Origin: Erythroxylum novogranatense
Lineage: Eukaryota > Streptophyta > Magnoliopsida > Malpighiales > Erythroxylaceae
DNA: 64,000 bases
Direction: 5' to 3'
Assembly: GCA_029891385.1 (NCBI GenBank)
Contig: CM057232.1
Location: 63,611,824-63,675,823, forward strand
How positions within the stretch are numbered: the first letter of the stretch is position 1; each line of letters opens with the position of its first letter. The notes under the pieces are model-generated. The model saw only the letters and a program-made list of their open reading frames with translations. It was not told where the DNA came from and ran no database searches. Positions 1-11,188 of this stretch are shown here, one piece after another. The position numbers were made by a program, and so were the translations under genes.

Positions 1-296
1 CATAATTTCCTTCATGCTATGTCATATATCATGGACTTCATTAATCTGATTAAAGATCCAATCAATTCATAAACAATGTTCATGAACATCAAATTAATGA
101 ATTATGCCTTTTCTTTATTTATTCATTCGGTCTGCATACGACTATGAATAAAACGCGCTAAAGGGGATTGCCTTTAGGGCACAAATAAACAGTACCGTCC
201 TTGAATAAGTCGACTTATCCAATGTACAAGTCGACTTATCGGTACTTTTCAAGAACAAGTCGACTTATCAGTAGTACAAGTCGACTTGTACTTATA
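1..296 (-). repeat. Copia-1 3' LTR, first 296 bp only
   Basis: Bases 1-296 match 7738-8029 closely, which shows they are the U3 end of the second LTR. On the minus strand this LTR begins TATAAGTAC, whereas the other copy begins TGTAAGTAC, so the terminal TG has become TA. Four AAGTCGACTT palindromes lie at 207, 228, 257 and 278; the last is the centre of a 20-bp perfect palindrome at 273-292. Confidence 0.92.
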
Positions 297-297
297 A

Positions 298-310
298 ATC
301 TCCCACTTGA
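298..310 (-). promoter_or_regulatory. Copia-1 polypurine tract
   Basis: On the minus strand a purine-rich run containing AAGTGGGAGA directly precedes the 3' LTR. This is the expected position of the plus-strand DNA primer in reverse transcription. Confidence 0.6.
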
Positions 311-326
311 CCTAAAGCCAATCGCC

Positions 327-1027
327 TTAGTATCTAATACCATAAGCGAGTCCATGAGAAACACAATTCTCCTGTGACAATGGCTTTGTCAACGGAACAG
401 CAACACTTTGCTCTGTGGGAATTCTCTCTAGCAGGATATCATCTCGACTAATGATCTCCCGAATCGGCGAAGTACGAGTTCGGATCGTCGATAAGACCTT
501 GGTTCCTTTGCTCACATTTAGCCCCATTGTATCACAATACAATCCTATGGGCCCATCACGACTAGGGACCGCCAAGTTCAAGAATGAACTTCTTGATCCA
601 AACTGCTTCCTTTGCGCATCTCATGCGACAATGTACTCTGCCTCGGTTGATGAATCAGCAGTCCTTTCTTGTTTGGAACTTTTCCAACTGACCGCCACGC
701 TATTTAGTGTGAATGTGTATAACCTAATCATGATTCAGAATCATCCTTATCAGATTAGATACTGGCATCTGAATGCCCGCTCACTAGGAGATTTCCATCT
801 CCAAACATCAAGAAAACATCCTTAGTGCTTCAAAGGTACTAGAGGATATTCTTGACAGCCACCCAGTGACCCTCACCAGGATCCGATTGGTATCTGCTCG
901 TAACATTTAGAGCATACGATACATCGGGCCTCGTACATAGCATTGTTTCATGCTAAACCTCTTTAGCATCTCATCTATGTACGATACTTGTGAAAGACCA
1001 AGCAACCTTTGATCTATCTGCATAAAT
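327..1027 (-). pseudogene. Copia-1 RNase H region (pol C-terminus), broken
   Basis: The minus-strand reading contains GPIGLYCDTMG, a degenerate form of the copia RNase H motif IxLYCDNTGA, followed by the usual C-terminal segment with IPTEQSVAVPLTKPL. Upstream, weaker matches to SSTEAEYI appear in another frame (about 640-680). In a working element RNase H removes genomic RNA during cDNA synthesis. The intact stretch is only 84 codons, and several frameshifts separate it from the RT segment. The decay is typical of an old insertion. Confidence 0.75.
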
Positions 1028-1700
1028 CTATATGCCAAGGATATAAGTTGCTTTACCAAGGTCTTTCAAGGCAAATTGTTTGGACAACCAAATTTTAACT
1101 GATTGCAGCATAGAGACATCGTTTCTGAGTAACAGTATGTCATCTACATACAACACAAGGAATACGATTGCAGTCCCATTAACCTTCTTATGCACACAAT
1201 GATCATCCGAATTTTGTGAAAAATCAAACTCTTTGATTGACTCAACTAAACGGATAATCCAACTCCTGGAAGCTTGCTTTAATCCATTAATGGATTTCTG
1301 AAGCTTGCATACCATTTCGCCATCAACTCTCAGGAAAGCTATCTTTATATCCATTTGCCATATCTCATAATCATAATGAGCGGCAATGGCTAGGAGTATC
1401 CTAATGGATTTAAGCATTGCTACGGGGCTGAAGGTTTCATCATAGTCAACTCTTTGTCTGTGACGATATCCTTTGGCCATTAGCCTCGCTTCATAGGTAA
1501 TCAGATTACCATCCATGTTGGTTTTCTTCTAAAACCTCTTTGCACCCTGTGGGTTTTATCCCTTCAGGTGTAACAACCAAAGTCCATACTTGGTTTTATG
1601 TACATGGAATCCATTTCAGATTTCTGGCTTAAAACCATTTCTCAAACTCTGAACTCTTCAGAACCTGTTCATAAGTAGTAGGCGCATCATCTGGTATGAG
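1028..1700 (-). pseudogene. Copia-1 reverse transcriptase, partial
   Basis: An open stretch of 162 codons (1516 to 1028) carries copia RT landmarks in order: EARLMAKGYRHR, DYDETFSPVAMLKSIRILL, MDIKIAFL, INGLKQASRSW and the catalytic LYVDDILL (YVDD near 1139-1150). The enzyme would copy element RNA into DNA in virus-like particles. The usual GxLEExIYMxQP segment is shortened, which points to a deletion between IAFL and VCKLQ. RT sequence upstream (about 1517-1700) is in other frames. The paralogous Copia-2 RT at 39957-40630 has the same QASRSW..R signature, so the two families are related. Confidence 0.88.
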
Positions 1701-1749
1701 CAATACGTCATTCTGTTCCCCACGAGAAATCCATATTTCTCAGGAACAG

Positions 1750-2800
1750 TGCGTATCCTACTTAACCTACGAAATTAGTGTGTAATAGAAGGTTGAACTG
1801 CTACCTCATCTACATGAGTTACGCTTTCAAGTTCAGCGATTGATTGTTTGTTCGAGCATCTTGAACTTCTAAGTTCAACTTTGCTCCCATTGCCTTATTG
1901 TAAAAGAAACTATTTCTTTAAGAAAATAGCAAGCTTTGAAACAAACAACTTTTGTTCCTCAGCAAGGTAGAATTGATATTCCACGAACAAACACTTGTCA
2001 GCTTTTACATCAAGCTAATCTGACTGTGTCCGCTTCACGTAAGCAGGACAATCCCAAACTTTGAAATGAGAAAGATAAGGTTTTTCTGTTAGTCCATATC
2101 TCCATATGGAGTAACATCAACTGTCTTTAATGGAACTCTGTTTAGCAAGTAAACAGTTGTCTCAAGCGCATATTCCCAAAACTGTGCAAAACCTATCATC
2201 AATCGCACCATGTCTAACAAGGTTCGATTTCTCCTTTCAGCCACACCTTGTGCTGCGGCGTGTAAGGTGGAGTGTACTGAGATAAAATCTCATGATCTCT
2301 GAGATAATCCAAAACTGTTGGTCTAAGTATTTTCCACCACGATCAGATCGTAATGTATTCATACTTTTACCAAGTTAGTTTTCTACTTCATTTCTGAATT
2401 ATTTGAACTATTCAAATACTTCAGATTTGTATCTCATCAAATACAGATACCTATATCGTGAATAATCACCGATAAAAGTAATGAAGTAAAAACAACCACT
2501 TCTGGCATGGATGGACATCGGACCACATACATCCGAATGTATTAGGTCTAATATTCCATTCACTCGTTCACCCTTTCCTTTAAAGGATAACTTAGTCATC
2601 TTGCCTAATAAACAAGATTCGCATGTGTCATATGATTCATAATCAAATGACCCTAAACATCCACTCTTATGGAGCTTAGCGATGCGTATCTCATTTATAT
2701 GGCCAAGGCGACAATGCCATAAGTACGTTGATTTTAAATTATCTCAATTATGTCTTTTCGCGTCATTGACATTCATAATTGGATATGACATATCTAATAT
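1750..2800 (-). pseudogene. Copia-1 integrase and GAG-pre-integrase region, broken
   Basis: Minus-strand translation from about 2750 gives an LWHCRLGH-type zinc-binding start, then CESCLLGKMTKLSF and the integrase core entry ILDLIHSDVCGPM (2408-2599). Further along, HSDRGGKYL carries the second core aspartate in a different frame, and PAYVKR and KCLFVEY follow in pieces. The protein would insert the cDNA into the genome. Many frameshifts and stops exclude function. It lies between protease and RT, as expected for copia. Confidence 0.82.
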
Positions 2801-2839
2801 GTCAATTCCATTGCATAATGTACCAGTACCATAGAGCAT

Positions 2840-3235
2840 TCCATTGCAACTAATATAGCAACCATTGCTACTAAAAGTCAAATGGAAATCAGCTCTAATT
2901 AAACATGAAACATACAATATGTTCTTTGTTTAAAACAGGTACAAAATGTCAATCATCCAATTTGAATGCAAGCCTAGTAGGGAGTAACAAGACATAATTG
3001 CCTACGGCTAATGTAGCAACTCTTGCTGCATTACCTACACGAAGGTCTAGTTCTCCTTTTATGAGCTTTCTACTGTCCCTGAGGCCCTGCTTATCATTTC
3101 ATATGTATGAGCCACATCCGGTATCAAATACCGATATGTTTGGATCAGGAATAGTATTAACCTCAATGACAAACATATTTGAAGAAGTAGAGGCATCTAA
3201 TGCCTTCTTCTGCTTCAAGGACTCCAGATAGATTT
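2840..3235 (-). pseudogene. Copia-1 aspartic protease region
   Basis: Minus-strand translation of about 3235 to 2840 shows the catalytic triad as VFDTGCGSYI, followed by ELDLRVGNAARVATLAVGNY, a common signature of plant copia proteases. A stop interrupts soon after the active site. The protease would cut the Gag-Pol polyprotein. The plus-strand open frame here is a shadow. The matching Copia-3 region (46440-46620) keeps RVGNGARVAALAV. Confidence 0.75.
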
Positions 3236-3960
3236 TACAGTTTCGCCTCTAGTGGCTAGACTTGCCACAATGAAAGCAAAATCCTTTGGGGCGAATCTTT
3301 GGTTTTCCTTGATGGCACTTCCTTTGGTTTCTTGGCCTTTTCTTCTTTGAACTAGAAGAAGAAGCATCCACCATTAGCACTTGCTATCTATCTTGATAGC
3401 ACAATCAATTGTCGTGAAAGCAGATTGATCACTCAGAATTGTTGTGGATATTTGGTTCATCCGATAGTTTAACACTAACCGTGAATAACCATCAGACAAT
3501 CCAACCAGAATTAAGTCTCTACTTAACTCATAATCCATTACAAATCCTAAGATGACCAATCTCTCAATATAGCCATTCATCTTCAGGGCATACTGCACAG
3601 CAGTTATCCTTGGAGCCATCTTTGTGATGAAGAGAAGCCTTGAGGTCTTGAACCTTTCAGACCGAACTTACTCATCAAACAGCTCCCTAAGATGAGATAC
3701 TATAACGTGAGCATCCATGGACTCGTCTTTATACGCAGCTCTCTGGTGACATCGAGACAAGCATAATGCAAGTATCCATATCAACGCCCTTTAGATGCTT
3801 ACGATATGCTTTCGATCCTTATCGAAGCATTGGCGCAGTGCATCTGGAAGTGGAACATCTAGGGCGTATCCGGTTTCTCGATCGAGAACAATTCTCGATT
3901 CCTTAGCCAATCAAGAAAATCGGTCCGAATAGAGAGCGATATTCACATCGAAAGACTTCT
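3236..3960 (-). pseudogene. Copia-1 gag (capsid and CCHC knuckle), broken
   Basis: A stretch at 3619-3374 reads NGYIERLVILGFVMDYEL and continues to LNYRMNQ; it aligns with the Copia-3 gag at 45986-46120. Upstream (about 3640-3940) are frame-shifted pieces matching Copia-3 DWLRNLRIVLRSEE and EDQKVYRKHLK. Downstream, near 3240-3290, a CCHC knuckle is visible as CFHCGKSSH*RRNC with a stop inside. Gag would form the particle shell and bind RNA. The start of the gene is not intact. Confidence 0.78.
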
Positions 3961-6068
3961 TCAATCAACCTAAACGCGATAGAGAGAAGGAATGATAGAA
4001 TAAAATGCTGCATGATCATAAGGACTTGCATGACATGCATATGGCTCCCACTAGTTTCCTAGAATCCATAACCCTCTTTACGAATCCAGAGAAACAATGT
4101 GACATAATGTCCTAGTGGGTCGATATCCGACATTGCTAAGAGTGACCTTGGGTTTGCCCAACAAGCCACAACTTAGGTCAATCGGTAGGTATCGGTCATA
4201 CCAATTGCATCATCGATAACCGACATTAAGAATGACCTTGAGGTTAGCTCAACAAGCCACCTTATGTCTCGGGAGGTATCAGATATACCAATTACATCTT
4301 AGACACAACTATCGATCAGTGCTATCAACTTGTTGATGTGTGCACTTCATTGGGTATCAACTCTTTGATGCGCATACACCTAATGTATGCTACCCAACTT
4401 CGCCTCTGTCCACGTTGACCTTGAGGTTAACTCAACAAATCAACGTTTCTAGGAAAACCGACCCATTAATCCGAAAATCTTATTTTCATGGTTTGAACAT
4501 ATTCGTATAGAGTGAGCTTGAGGTTAGCTCAACAACCCAACCCTATAAGAACTCTGGTTCTTACCATATTAATGGAAGGCGTTAGTTTTCATATACCGAG
4601 GAGGGATTTCGAGTCTCTTCTTCTCCAAGCTTAAGGATTATAGTCACGAAGACTATATGGAATGATTTAGGTTTCATCAATCGTATTGAATCAATCCTTA
4701 TAATCATCCATCATCCAACTGAGCATGCCACAAGTCGACTTTCATCAAATGCAAGTCGAAGCTATGCTTCTGCTTGACACAAGTCGACTTGTATGACACA
4801 AGTCGACTTATTTCACTGCTTACATGAACAAGTGGACTTATAAGGTACTACAAGTGGACTTATATCGAGATCTGAACAAGTCGACTTATTCATAGACAAG
4901 TCGACTTATCCTAAAATCTGAACAAGTGGACTTATTTCACATACAAGTCGACTTATCCAGGTAAATTTGCTAAAATCTCTAATCGGCTAATTCCTCAATT
5001 AATGCAATTCCAATTCACAACACCTACATACCTAAGGTAATATCTGATAAATTTGATGTATCAATGAACAATTCATTGAACCATGAAAGCCTTAAATAGT
5101 CAAACTATATGAAAAACTTGAAATGAGTCAAAACTCATTAATGTCCAAACAATTTAGGAACACCCAAATTATCATCCTAAGCATCTCTAGCTAGCATATA
5201 CATTATCAAATTTATTTCAGCACATGCCATAAAAAATATGACGGTCAAAACAAACAAGATAATGCAATATACTAACGAGACGCTAATGTGACCAATTCGG
5301 CATTCAAAAATTCTTGGAAAAGCAACTTCAAGCAATTCACTTTGGCAATCATACCACATCAAGATAACACATTTTTAATCACATTAAAAATGGTTCAAGG
5401 CATTGGAACTGAAAAAGCACACTCAATCAAGCCAAGCAAAACAGTCTCAACAATTTTCACCAAAACTGTCCAGTTCTGTACATTGCTTGAAATGATCAAT
5501 GAAACAATTTCAATAAATCATGAGAAAATTATATAGGTTATTACATGTTCAGAACATGCTTCATGAATATTTTCAGGATTTTAGGCCATCAAAAACTCAG
5601 TCAACCTAAATAACAAAACCGATTCAAAATCTGTGTTCATCAGCACAGCAATTCCCAACAGCATAGAATAAATTCGTGAATAAATATCCAATCACCTTGA
5701 AATCCAATTTACATGCTCACAAACATTCACCAACATCTTAGAGACATGTAGGTGAAGGAAAATCCAGAAAAAGATTTTTCTAGAATTTATTCTCGATTTT
5801 ATACTACTGCCTGTTCTAGAATCGTTTCACAAAACAGCATCTGTAACTTTAGGGAATTAATTAGCAAAATTATATCAAATCAAATCGATAAATTCTGAAA
5901 ATTCATAGACATATTCTCTAACATGTTATGAATAATCCTGGGCAGAAAAATTTCGAAAACCCTATCTCTATAGCAATTCGAAATCTGGGCAGTACACATG
6001 CATCAACATCAACAGCACTTAGGGTTTCTGATCTAGCTTAGGTTTTAGTTTCATACGGGATACCAGAC
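3961..6068 (-). other. Copia-1 untranslated leader between primer site and gag
   Basis: About 2.1 kb with no plausible gene. It aligns with the Copia-3 leader (43526-45577) in inverted orientation; both contain an 8-bp inverted repeat TTTTTAAT/ATTAAAAA around a 3-bp centre (near 5371-5389 here). Alternating phrases such as 'aaggtcactcttag' and 'ggtttgcccaacaagcc' recur between 4140 and 4560, so this part is internally repetitive. The AAGTCGACTT array is listed separately. Confidence 0.7.
4732..4953 (-). repeat. AAGTCGACTT palindrome array in the Copia-1 leader
   Basis: Exact AAGTCGACTT occurs at 4732, 4781, 4800, 4878, 4898 and 4944, with variants carrying GTGGACTT (three) and GTCGAAG (one) between them. 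Spacing is irregular, about 20 to 80 bp. The motif is self-complementary and contains a SalI site (GTCGAC). The same motif occurs four times in each Copia-1 LTR and as a cluster in Copia-3. Confidence 0.93.
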
Positions 6069-6080
6069 GCTCTGATACCA
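6069..6080 (-). promoter_or_regulatory. Copia-1 primer-binding site (tRNA-Met)
   Basis: The minus strand reads TGGTATCAGAGC one base after the 5' LTR. This is complementary to the 3' end of plant initiator tRNA-Met, the standard primer for minus-strand DNA. It fixes element orientation and the LTR inner edge. Confidence 0.93.
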
Positions 6081-6081
6081 C

Positions 6082-8029
6082 TGTAGGAAAATCCCGGGAG
6101 GTACATCACATGTACCGGCAGTGGAAAACAAAAATTTTGGTTCCCGGGACCTTCCCGAACCCAGGATCTTGGTATCCGTATGAAGACATCAACCTAAATA
6201 GCCAATAGAGACTATCTCTAAAGGTATCCACACAGAGATCAGAAAACCTAACCGAGTCAAACCCCTTTGACCCGGGAATAGCTAGAACAGATTAAAGCCT
6301 GCTAGAGCCTACCTCTTTCCTAGAGAGCTTGAGGAGACGTTGGAATCCATGCCTTGGAGAAGAGAAGAAAACATGATGCTTGATGGAAGAAGAAGAAACA
6401 TGAAACTTTTCCAAATCAAAGCTTAACCTTTAAGCTTTCAATTTCTTATCCTCCTTCACGCAAACCATACGGCCATTCAACTCTCCAAGCCATCTTTTAT
6501 GTCTTTTTAACAATTAAAAAGCCAACCATGAGATGATGACATGTGTGGAGCTAATGGCCATTCATTTCATAAATGATTAAAGTAATAACTTTGAAAAGTC
6601 AAATGACTTTATCCTCTTCTCCCACATCCAACGTACACATGGCATATGTTTATATATATTAATTAATTATTTAATTAATTAACACATATATATAATTACT
6701 AAGAGGTCCAATAAACTGGGTTGGTCCTACCTAAGCCTATCAGACCCCGATCTTTGGCAAACCGAAAACCTTTCTTAGCAATATTGATGTTGCGATCTCA
6801 TCGGACATATCCCAATCCCATTGGGATCCATTTAATCTAATGCTCTCCATAATTGAAACTCGTCCAATTACTATTTCTGATTCTCCGAGACACTCTTAAG
6901 CGTGTGACCCTTTAGGCTTCCGGTTATGTTGGCCACTTAGATTAACAATTAATCTGAGCAAGTCATGAGCGGTATCTAGCAACACATCATGACCCCCAAT
7001 TGACCGGAAAGTAATCGGTTTGATGTATTCATCACGAACCGGATCACAAACCCTTCCATAGACAATTACCGTGCAATTCGTCCTTTCACCATTCTATACC
7101 CCACTTGGTTATGAGTATGGTCAAAGTGTCAACTCTCACTAGACAGAGTCTAGCCCAAGTGATAACAGATCTCGTCCTAGGACTCATTACTTTATATGTC
7201 CATGAAGACACTCTTCATGACATATTCACTCTGGCCAGAGATTTACAAGTAATGATCCTGACAAGAGGCCATGGGTATCTCCTCTGCTAATCCAGAAGTG
7301 GTGAATCCTTTATTGGCTACTCAATTACCTTCGAATACCTCAAGCTGTACCCAAGCACCACCCTATGAGTTACCTCCGAAGGCAACAAGGAATGGAGTCA
7401 AAGTACGAATCAAGATATCAAGATATCCTTGAGTACCTCAAGTCTAAGGATACTTGCACCATTCTATGATGAGATCATCACCGACACTAGATAAGATATC
7501 CATGTGATGATCTCATGGCGAGTCATCCAATGAACTTACTACCGCTAGTAAGCATCCACATGTCAATTCTAAATATCTCATATTTACGGTTTAGAGATCC
7601 ACCGCTTGATCCAATCAGGAATATGACATGTGTTAGTCTATCCGGATTAATGATGTCCAGTCTCATTAATCCTTTGACTAGGAGAATTTGAACAACGACA
7701 TAATTGCACATGATAGGAATCTCGGAGTATGATCACATCATAATTTCCTTCATGCTATGTCATATATCATGGACTTCATTAATCGATTAAAGATCCAATC
7801 AATTCATAAACAATGTTCATGAACATCAAATTAATGAATTATGCCTTTTCTTTATTTATTCATTCATGCGCATCATTTGTGAATAAAAGCGCTAAAGGGA
7901 TTGCCTTTAGGGCACAAATAAACAATCATCGCCTTGAATAAGTCGACTTATCCAATGTACAAGTCGACTTATCGGTACTTTTCAAGAACAAGTCGACTTA
8001 TCAGTAGTACAAGTCGACTTGTACTTACA
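6082..8029 (-). repeat. Copia-1 5' LTR, 1948 bp
   Basis: On the plus strand the LTR runs from TGTAGGAAAA to GTACTTACA, giving TGTA/TACA ends. The inner edge is set by the primer site and the outer edge by the return of LINE coding sequence. AAGTCGACTT palindromes lie at 7940, 7961, 7990 and 8011 near the U3 end. An AT-only inverted repeat of TTAATTAATTA type lies at about 6648-6693, in the same relative place as the AT tracts of the Copia-3 LTRs. The body (for example the GACCGGAAAGTAATCGG block near 6999) matches Copia-3 LTRs. Confidence 0.9.
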
Positions 8030-9475
8030 GATAGTAGTCGTCCCTTCCATCCATTTAATTTTGAATTCACTTTTTCTATCAACGGCTGGAATTAGACACC
8101 TTTCTTGCGACCATGGAAAAGAGTACATCCTAAATATCTCAGAGGGAGTTCAGAGCGATTAATTCCTAGTAAGCCCATTAATACTCGCCCCTGAGAGACA
8201 GGACATCGCTTGGAGAGAAAGAGAAAACTTTTATCTCCATTATTCTTTTGGCCTGAGACTTGTTCGAATTGTTCCAGGAAAAGTCTTAATGCCTTGATAG
8301 TCTTACGTGTCCCTCTGGTAAAAACCACTAAGTCATCAGCAAAACATAAGTGGGAAATTAAAGGAGCCCCTCTGCCTAAAGAGTAAGGCTCGATACGATT
8401 GGATTGAACTAGGAATTTAAAGCTCCTACTGAAAGCCTCGGTAAGCAAAATAAAAAGAATAGGAGATAAGGGTTCACCTTGTTTCAGGCCCCGTGATGCT
8501 TGGAAGAAACCAACAGAAATACCATTCACCAATATAGAAAAATGACTAACCCGAAGGTTATTCATAATCAGTTCAACAAATAACCGGTGGAAGCCTAACT
8601 GAAGTAGCAAGGATTGGAGGAAGCCCCATGAGACACGATCAAAAGCTTTCATCATGTCCAGCTTCAGGATTAGGTTGTGACCACGTACGCGCTTATGCAA
8701 ATGTTGGATCATCTCCTGAGCAAGCATAATATTACCTATAATGTCTCGACCTTTGAGAAAAGCTGACCGTTCCTCTGAGATCAATAAGGGCAAAAGAGAG
8801 CTCATTCTGTCACAGATTATCCATGTGAACACCTTATTCAAGAATGTACATAAACTTATCAGATGGAAATCTGCAAAAGAGTGGGGACTTTGTTTCTTTG
8901 GCAATAATATGATTTGAGTACTACTGATAATACGGGGTAAAGGCACCCCTGCAAAGAATTCTTTCACCGCAAGTAGTAAGTCAGGGGCTATAATATCTCA
9001 ACAGGTTCTATAAAACAGTCCAGGATAACCATCTACCCCAGGTGCACTATCTGCATCAAGCTCAAAAACAGCTAAGCGAACATCCTCTATAGTTATTGGC
9101 GCCATCAATCGAGTGTTGTCCTCAGTAGATACTAAAGTAGGAATCTGCTGTAAAAAGAAATCAACAACTTCTCCCTTAGGCTGCATCCCCTCGTCAGACA
9201 ATAAAGTTTGAAAAAAATCCACTGTATGTTCTCGAATAGCAGTTTGGTCCTCAATCCATAAACCTGCACCATTCTTAATACGTGATATATGCAGCCTCGT
9301 CCGTTTATCCAATGTAGTTGCATGAAAAAATTTGGAATTCCTGTCCCCATCAGCTAACCACTTTACTCTAGCCCGTTGCTTCCAAAAAGATTCCTCGTCC
9401 GCTAGTGCTCATAAATAATGAGCTTGGCCCTTATTAAGAGATACCAGGTCTGATGTTGCCCCAGTTTGGTCAAAC
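8030..9475 (-). pseudogene. L1-type LINE ORF2, 3' half: reverse transcriptase
   Basis: Minus-strand translation starts at 9475 with DQTGATSDLVSLNKGQAHYL, continues through SFWKQRARVKWLADGD and SKFFHA, then DADSAPGVDGYPGLFYRTC and an in-frame stop (TGA near 8999). It continues with IILLPKKQSPHSF, LILKLDMMKAFDRVSW, GLKQGEPLSPILF and the catalytic HLCFADDLVVF, ending in RYLGCTLFHGRKKG and NGWKGRLLS at 8030. These are the ordered motifs of plant L1 reverse transcriptases, which prime on nicked target DNA. The N-terminal half is not adjacent: it is at 22384-24764 on the opposite strand. The left end is cut by Copia-1. Confidence 0.93.
9471..9475 (-). repeat. Target-site duplication GTTTG (LINE side of B')
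   Basis: CAAAC on the plus strand (GTTTG on minus) lies directly outside the left end of B'. Its partner GTTTG is at 24760-24764, outside the 5' end of the other Gypsy-B copy. Joining the two LINE halves through one GTTTG restores the reading frame LEAQF-DQTGA. Confidence 0.88.
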
Positions 9476-9582
9476 TGATACGGCAACAACCTAGAATCAA
9501 TGTCTAGATTACCTCCGTTTCAATTATTGTTCCCAAACCTAAATTCAATCAATCTAACAAGACCCTTCACCCCCAAATAAAC
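9476..9582 (-). repeat. Gypsy-B' third LTR, 3'-terminal fragment
   Basis: The plus strand starts TGATACGGCAACAACC and matches the ends of the other Gypsy-B LTRs as far as 'cttcacccccaaa'. It then jumps to leader sequence matching 11701 onward. Confidence 0.85.
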
Positions 9583-10283
9583 ACAACAGCAACGTAATTC
9601 AAAAGGAAAGCAACGAATACCTAAATAAAGGAAGAAAAACACAAAGCTCGATGCAATTTAATGTAAAGAAAACAAGGAAGACGACAATAAACACATACTA
9701 GATGGAGAAAACGTATGTGAACGATTTTTGGTACCAATTGAGCAATATGAAACAAGATTACTCAATTCAAGTGTAATGGAAACAAAAAGGACAACAAACA
9801 AAAAAACAACCAAAGAGTTGAAGAAAAGACGAAACTAGAATTAAACTCAACCCTAAACCCAAATTAACAAAACATTCCAATCTGCCCCAATTACTCAAGA
9901 ACATAAAGATAAGCAATTATATCAAAGACACACGTTTTGAGCGAAGAACGTAAATCTTGAAACAAGAAAGTGTTTCTTGATGCAAGAAAACAAGTCTTGA
10001 TGAGTTTCTTCAATGAAGGATGTGTTCTTGATGAATTTGAACAATAAAGAAACGAAATTAAAGAATTCTTGAATGATCAGATTCGTTTCTTGATGAATCT
10101 TGCAAGCAAATCAACTCAAACTCACAAAGATTCACAATCTTGATTTTTTTTACTTCTTTCTCTCTTTCTTTTCTTTCTTTTCTTTTTTTCGAATTTTAAT
10201 GATGAACTAACTATAATAATCAAGAACAAACAAAAAATTAAAGATAAAGATTGAATTTAAAACCTAGGCTTTGATACCAAAGA
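9583..10283 (-). other. Gypsy-B' duplicated leader
   Basis: No gene. It matches the leader at about 11700-12442 and, inverted, 25672-26455 of Gypsy-B. It ends at a primer site reading TTGGTATCAAAG on the minus strand (about 10271-10282) and includes a short TTTC-rich tract (about 10146-10190). Confidence 0.85.
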
Positions 10284-11188
10284 TGATACGGCAACAATCT
10301 AGAATCAATGTCTAGATCACCTCCGTTTCAATGATTGTTTCCAAACCTAAATTCAATCAATCTAACAAGACCCTTCACCCCCAAAACAACAAGGAATTGG
10401 TAACAAAGAGTATAAGATTGTAGGAATTGAATTAACGCCACAAGTTAGAACTTACTTGATAAGTTGAATCAATCCTTAAGGTAAAACAAGCAAGAATCTC
10501 AATTCTCTCTTGAAGAATGCTTTCTAATTTTATTGATCTCTCTAAAACTCGTGTTCATGGCTAAAGTAAAGGTTTAAATACCCTTTGCAATGTAAACCCT
10601 AACAAAGATAACCTAAAAACCCTAAAGAAAGCCCAAAATATCAAAAGGCCTTCTTGAAACAAATCTGCCCAAGAATAAATCCCACATGGATTTGGGCTTC
10701 AAAACTAATTAAAATTGACTAGTCCTTGTCCAAATAGGATAAGAAAACCACAAAATAGAAGACTAACTTAAGAGGGGCGAATTGGGCTTTTAAACTAGGC
10801 CCACAAGCTTGGTTCCTTAAAATAAAACATGCACATGACTTTTTTAATGACGCACATGCACACTTAATGCAAATCAGCCCATGAAAAAGCCTAAAAGAAG
10901 TCCACATGCCCCTTATAAGATAAAATAAGCCCAAGCCCATTTATTAGACTTGTGCTTGTGAAAATTGGCTAAGTGTTAGCCCTCTTAGTTTGAAGCCTCC
11001 AATGTGCACACACACTTAGGTGTCTTCCTAAGCTCTTCTCCAAGCTTGATCAACAAAACTTCTTGAAGTTCTTGTGAAACAAAAGCTTGTACATAAATCT
11101 GAAATTGTGCTTTGAGCTTGTTGGAGCGCGACCTTGTAATTGGACCCATTGGCATCCTCAAGTCTCCATTGCCTTGGTGAGTTGTATC
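10284..11188 (-). repeat. Gypsy-B' middle LTR, about 905 bp
   Basis: Starts TGATACGGC and ends GTTGTATC on the plus strand, matching the Gypsy-B LTRs at 24765-25671 and 31316-32221. The final A of the terminal GTATCA is lost at the junction with gag. Confidence 0.9.

Larger units (their letters stand above)
1..8029 (-). mobile_element. Copia-1: Ty1/copia LTR retrotransposon, decayed, left end outside the window
   Basis: Read on the minus strand the order is 5' LTR (8029-6082), tRNA-Met primer site, a leader of about 2 kb, gag, protease, integrase, reverse transcriptase, RNase H, purine tract and the start of the 3' LTR (296 to beyond base 1). Integrase lying before reverse transcriptase defines the Ty1/copia superfamily. 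All genes carry stops and frameshifts, so the copy is not autonomous. The element sits inside a LINE: the LINE reading frame resumes directly after 8029. GATAG (8030-8034) should be one copy of the target duplication; its partner lies outside the window. Leader, gag and LTR body are homologous to Copia-3. Confidence 0.93.

Noticed and set aside
5288..5536. 82-codon plus-strand frame matching a minus-strand frame at 44026-44355
   Set aside because: It is the shared Copia-1/Copia-3 leader, antisense to the element; frame is interrupted differently in the two copies, and no domain is visible.
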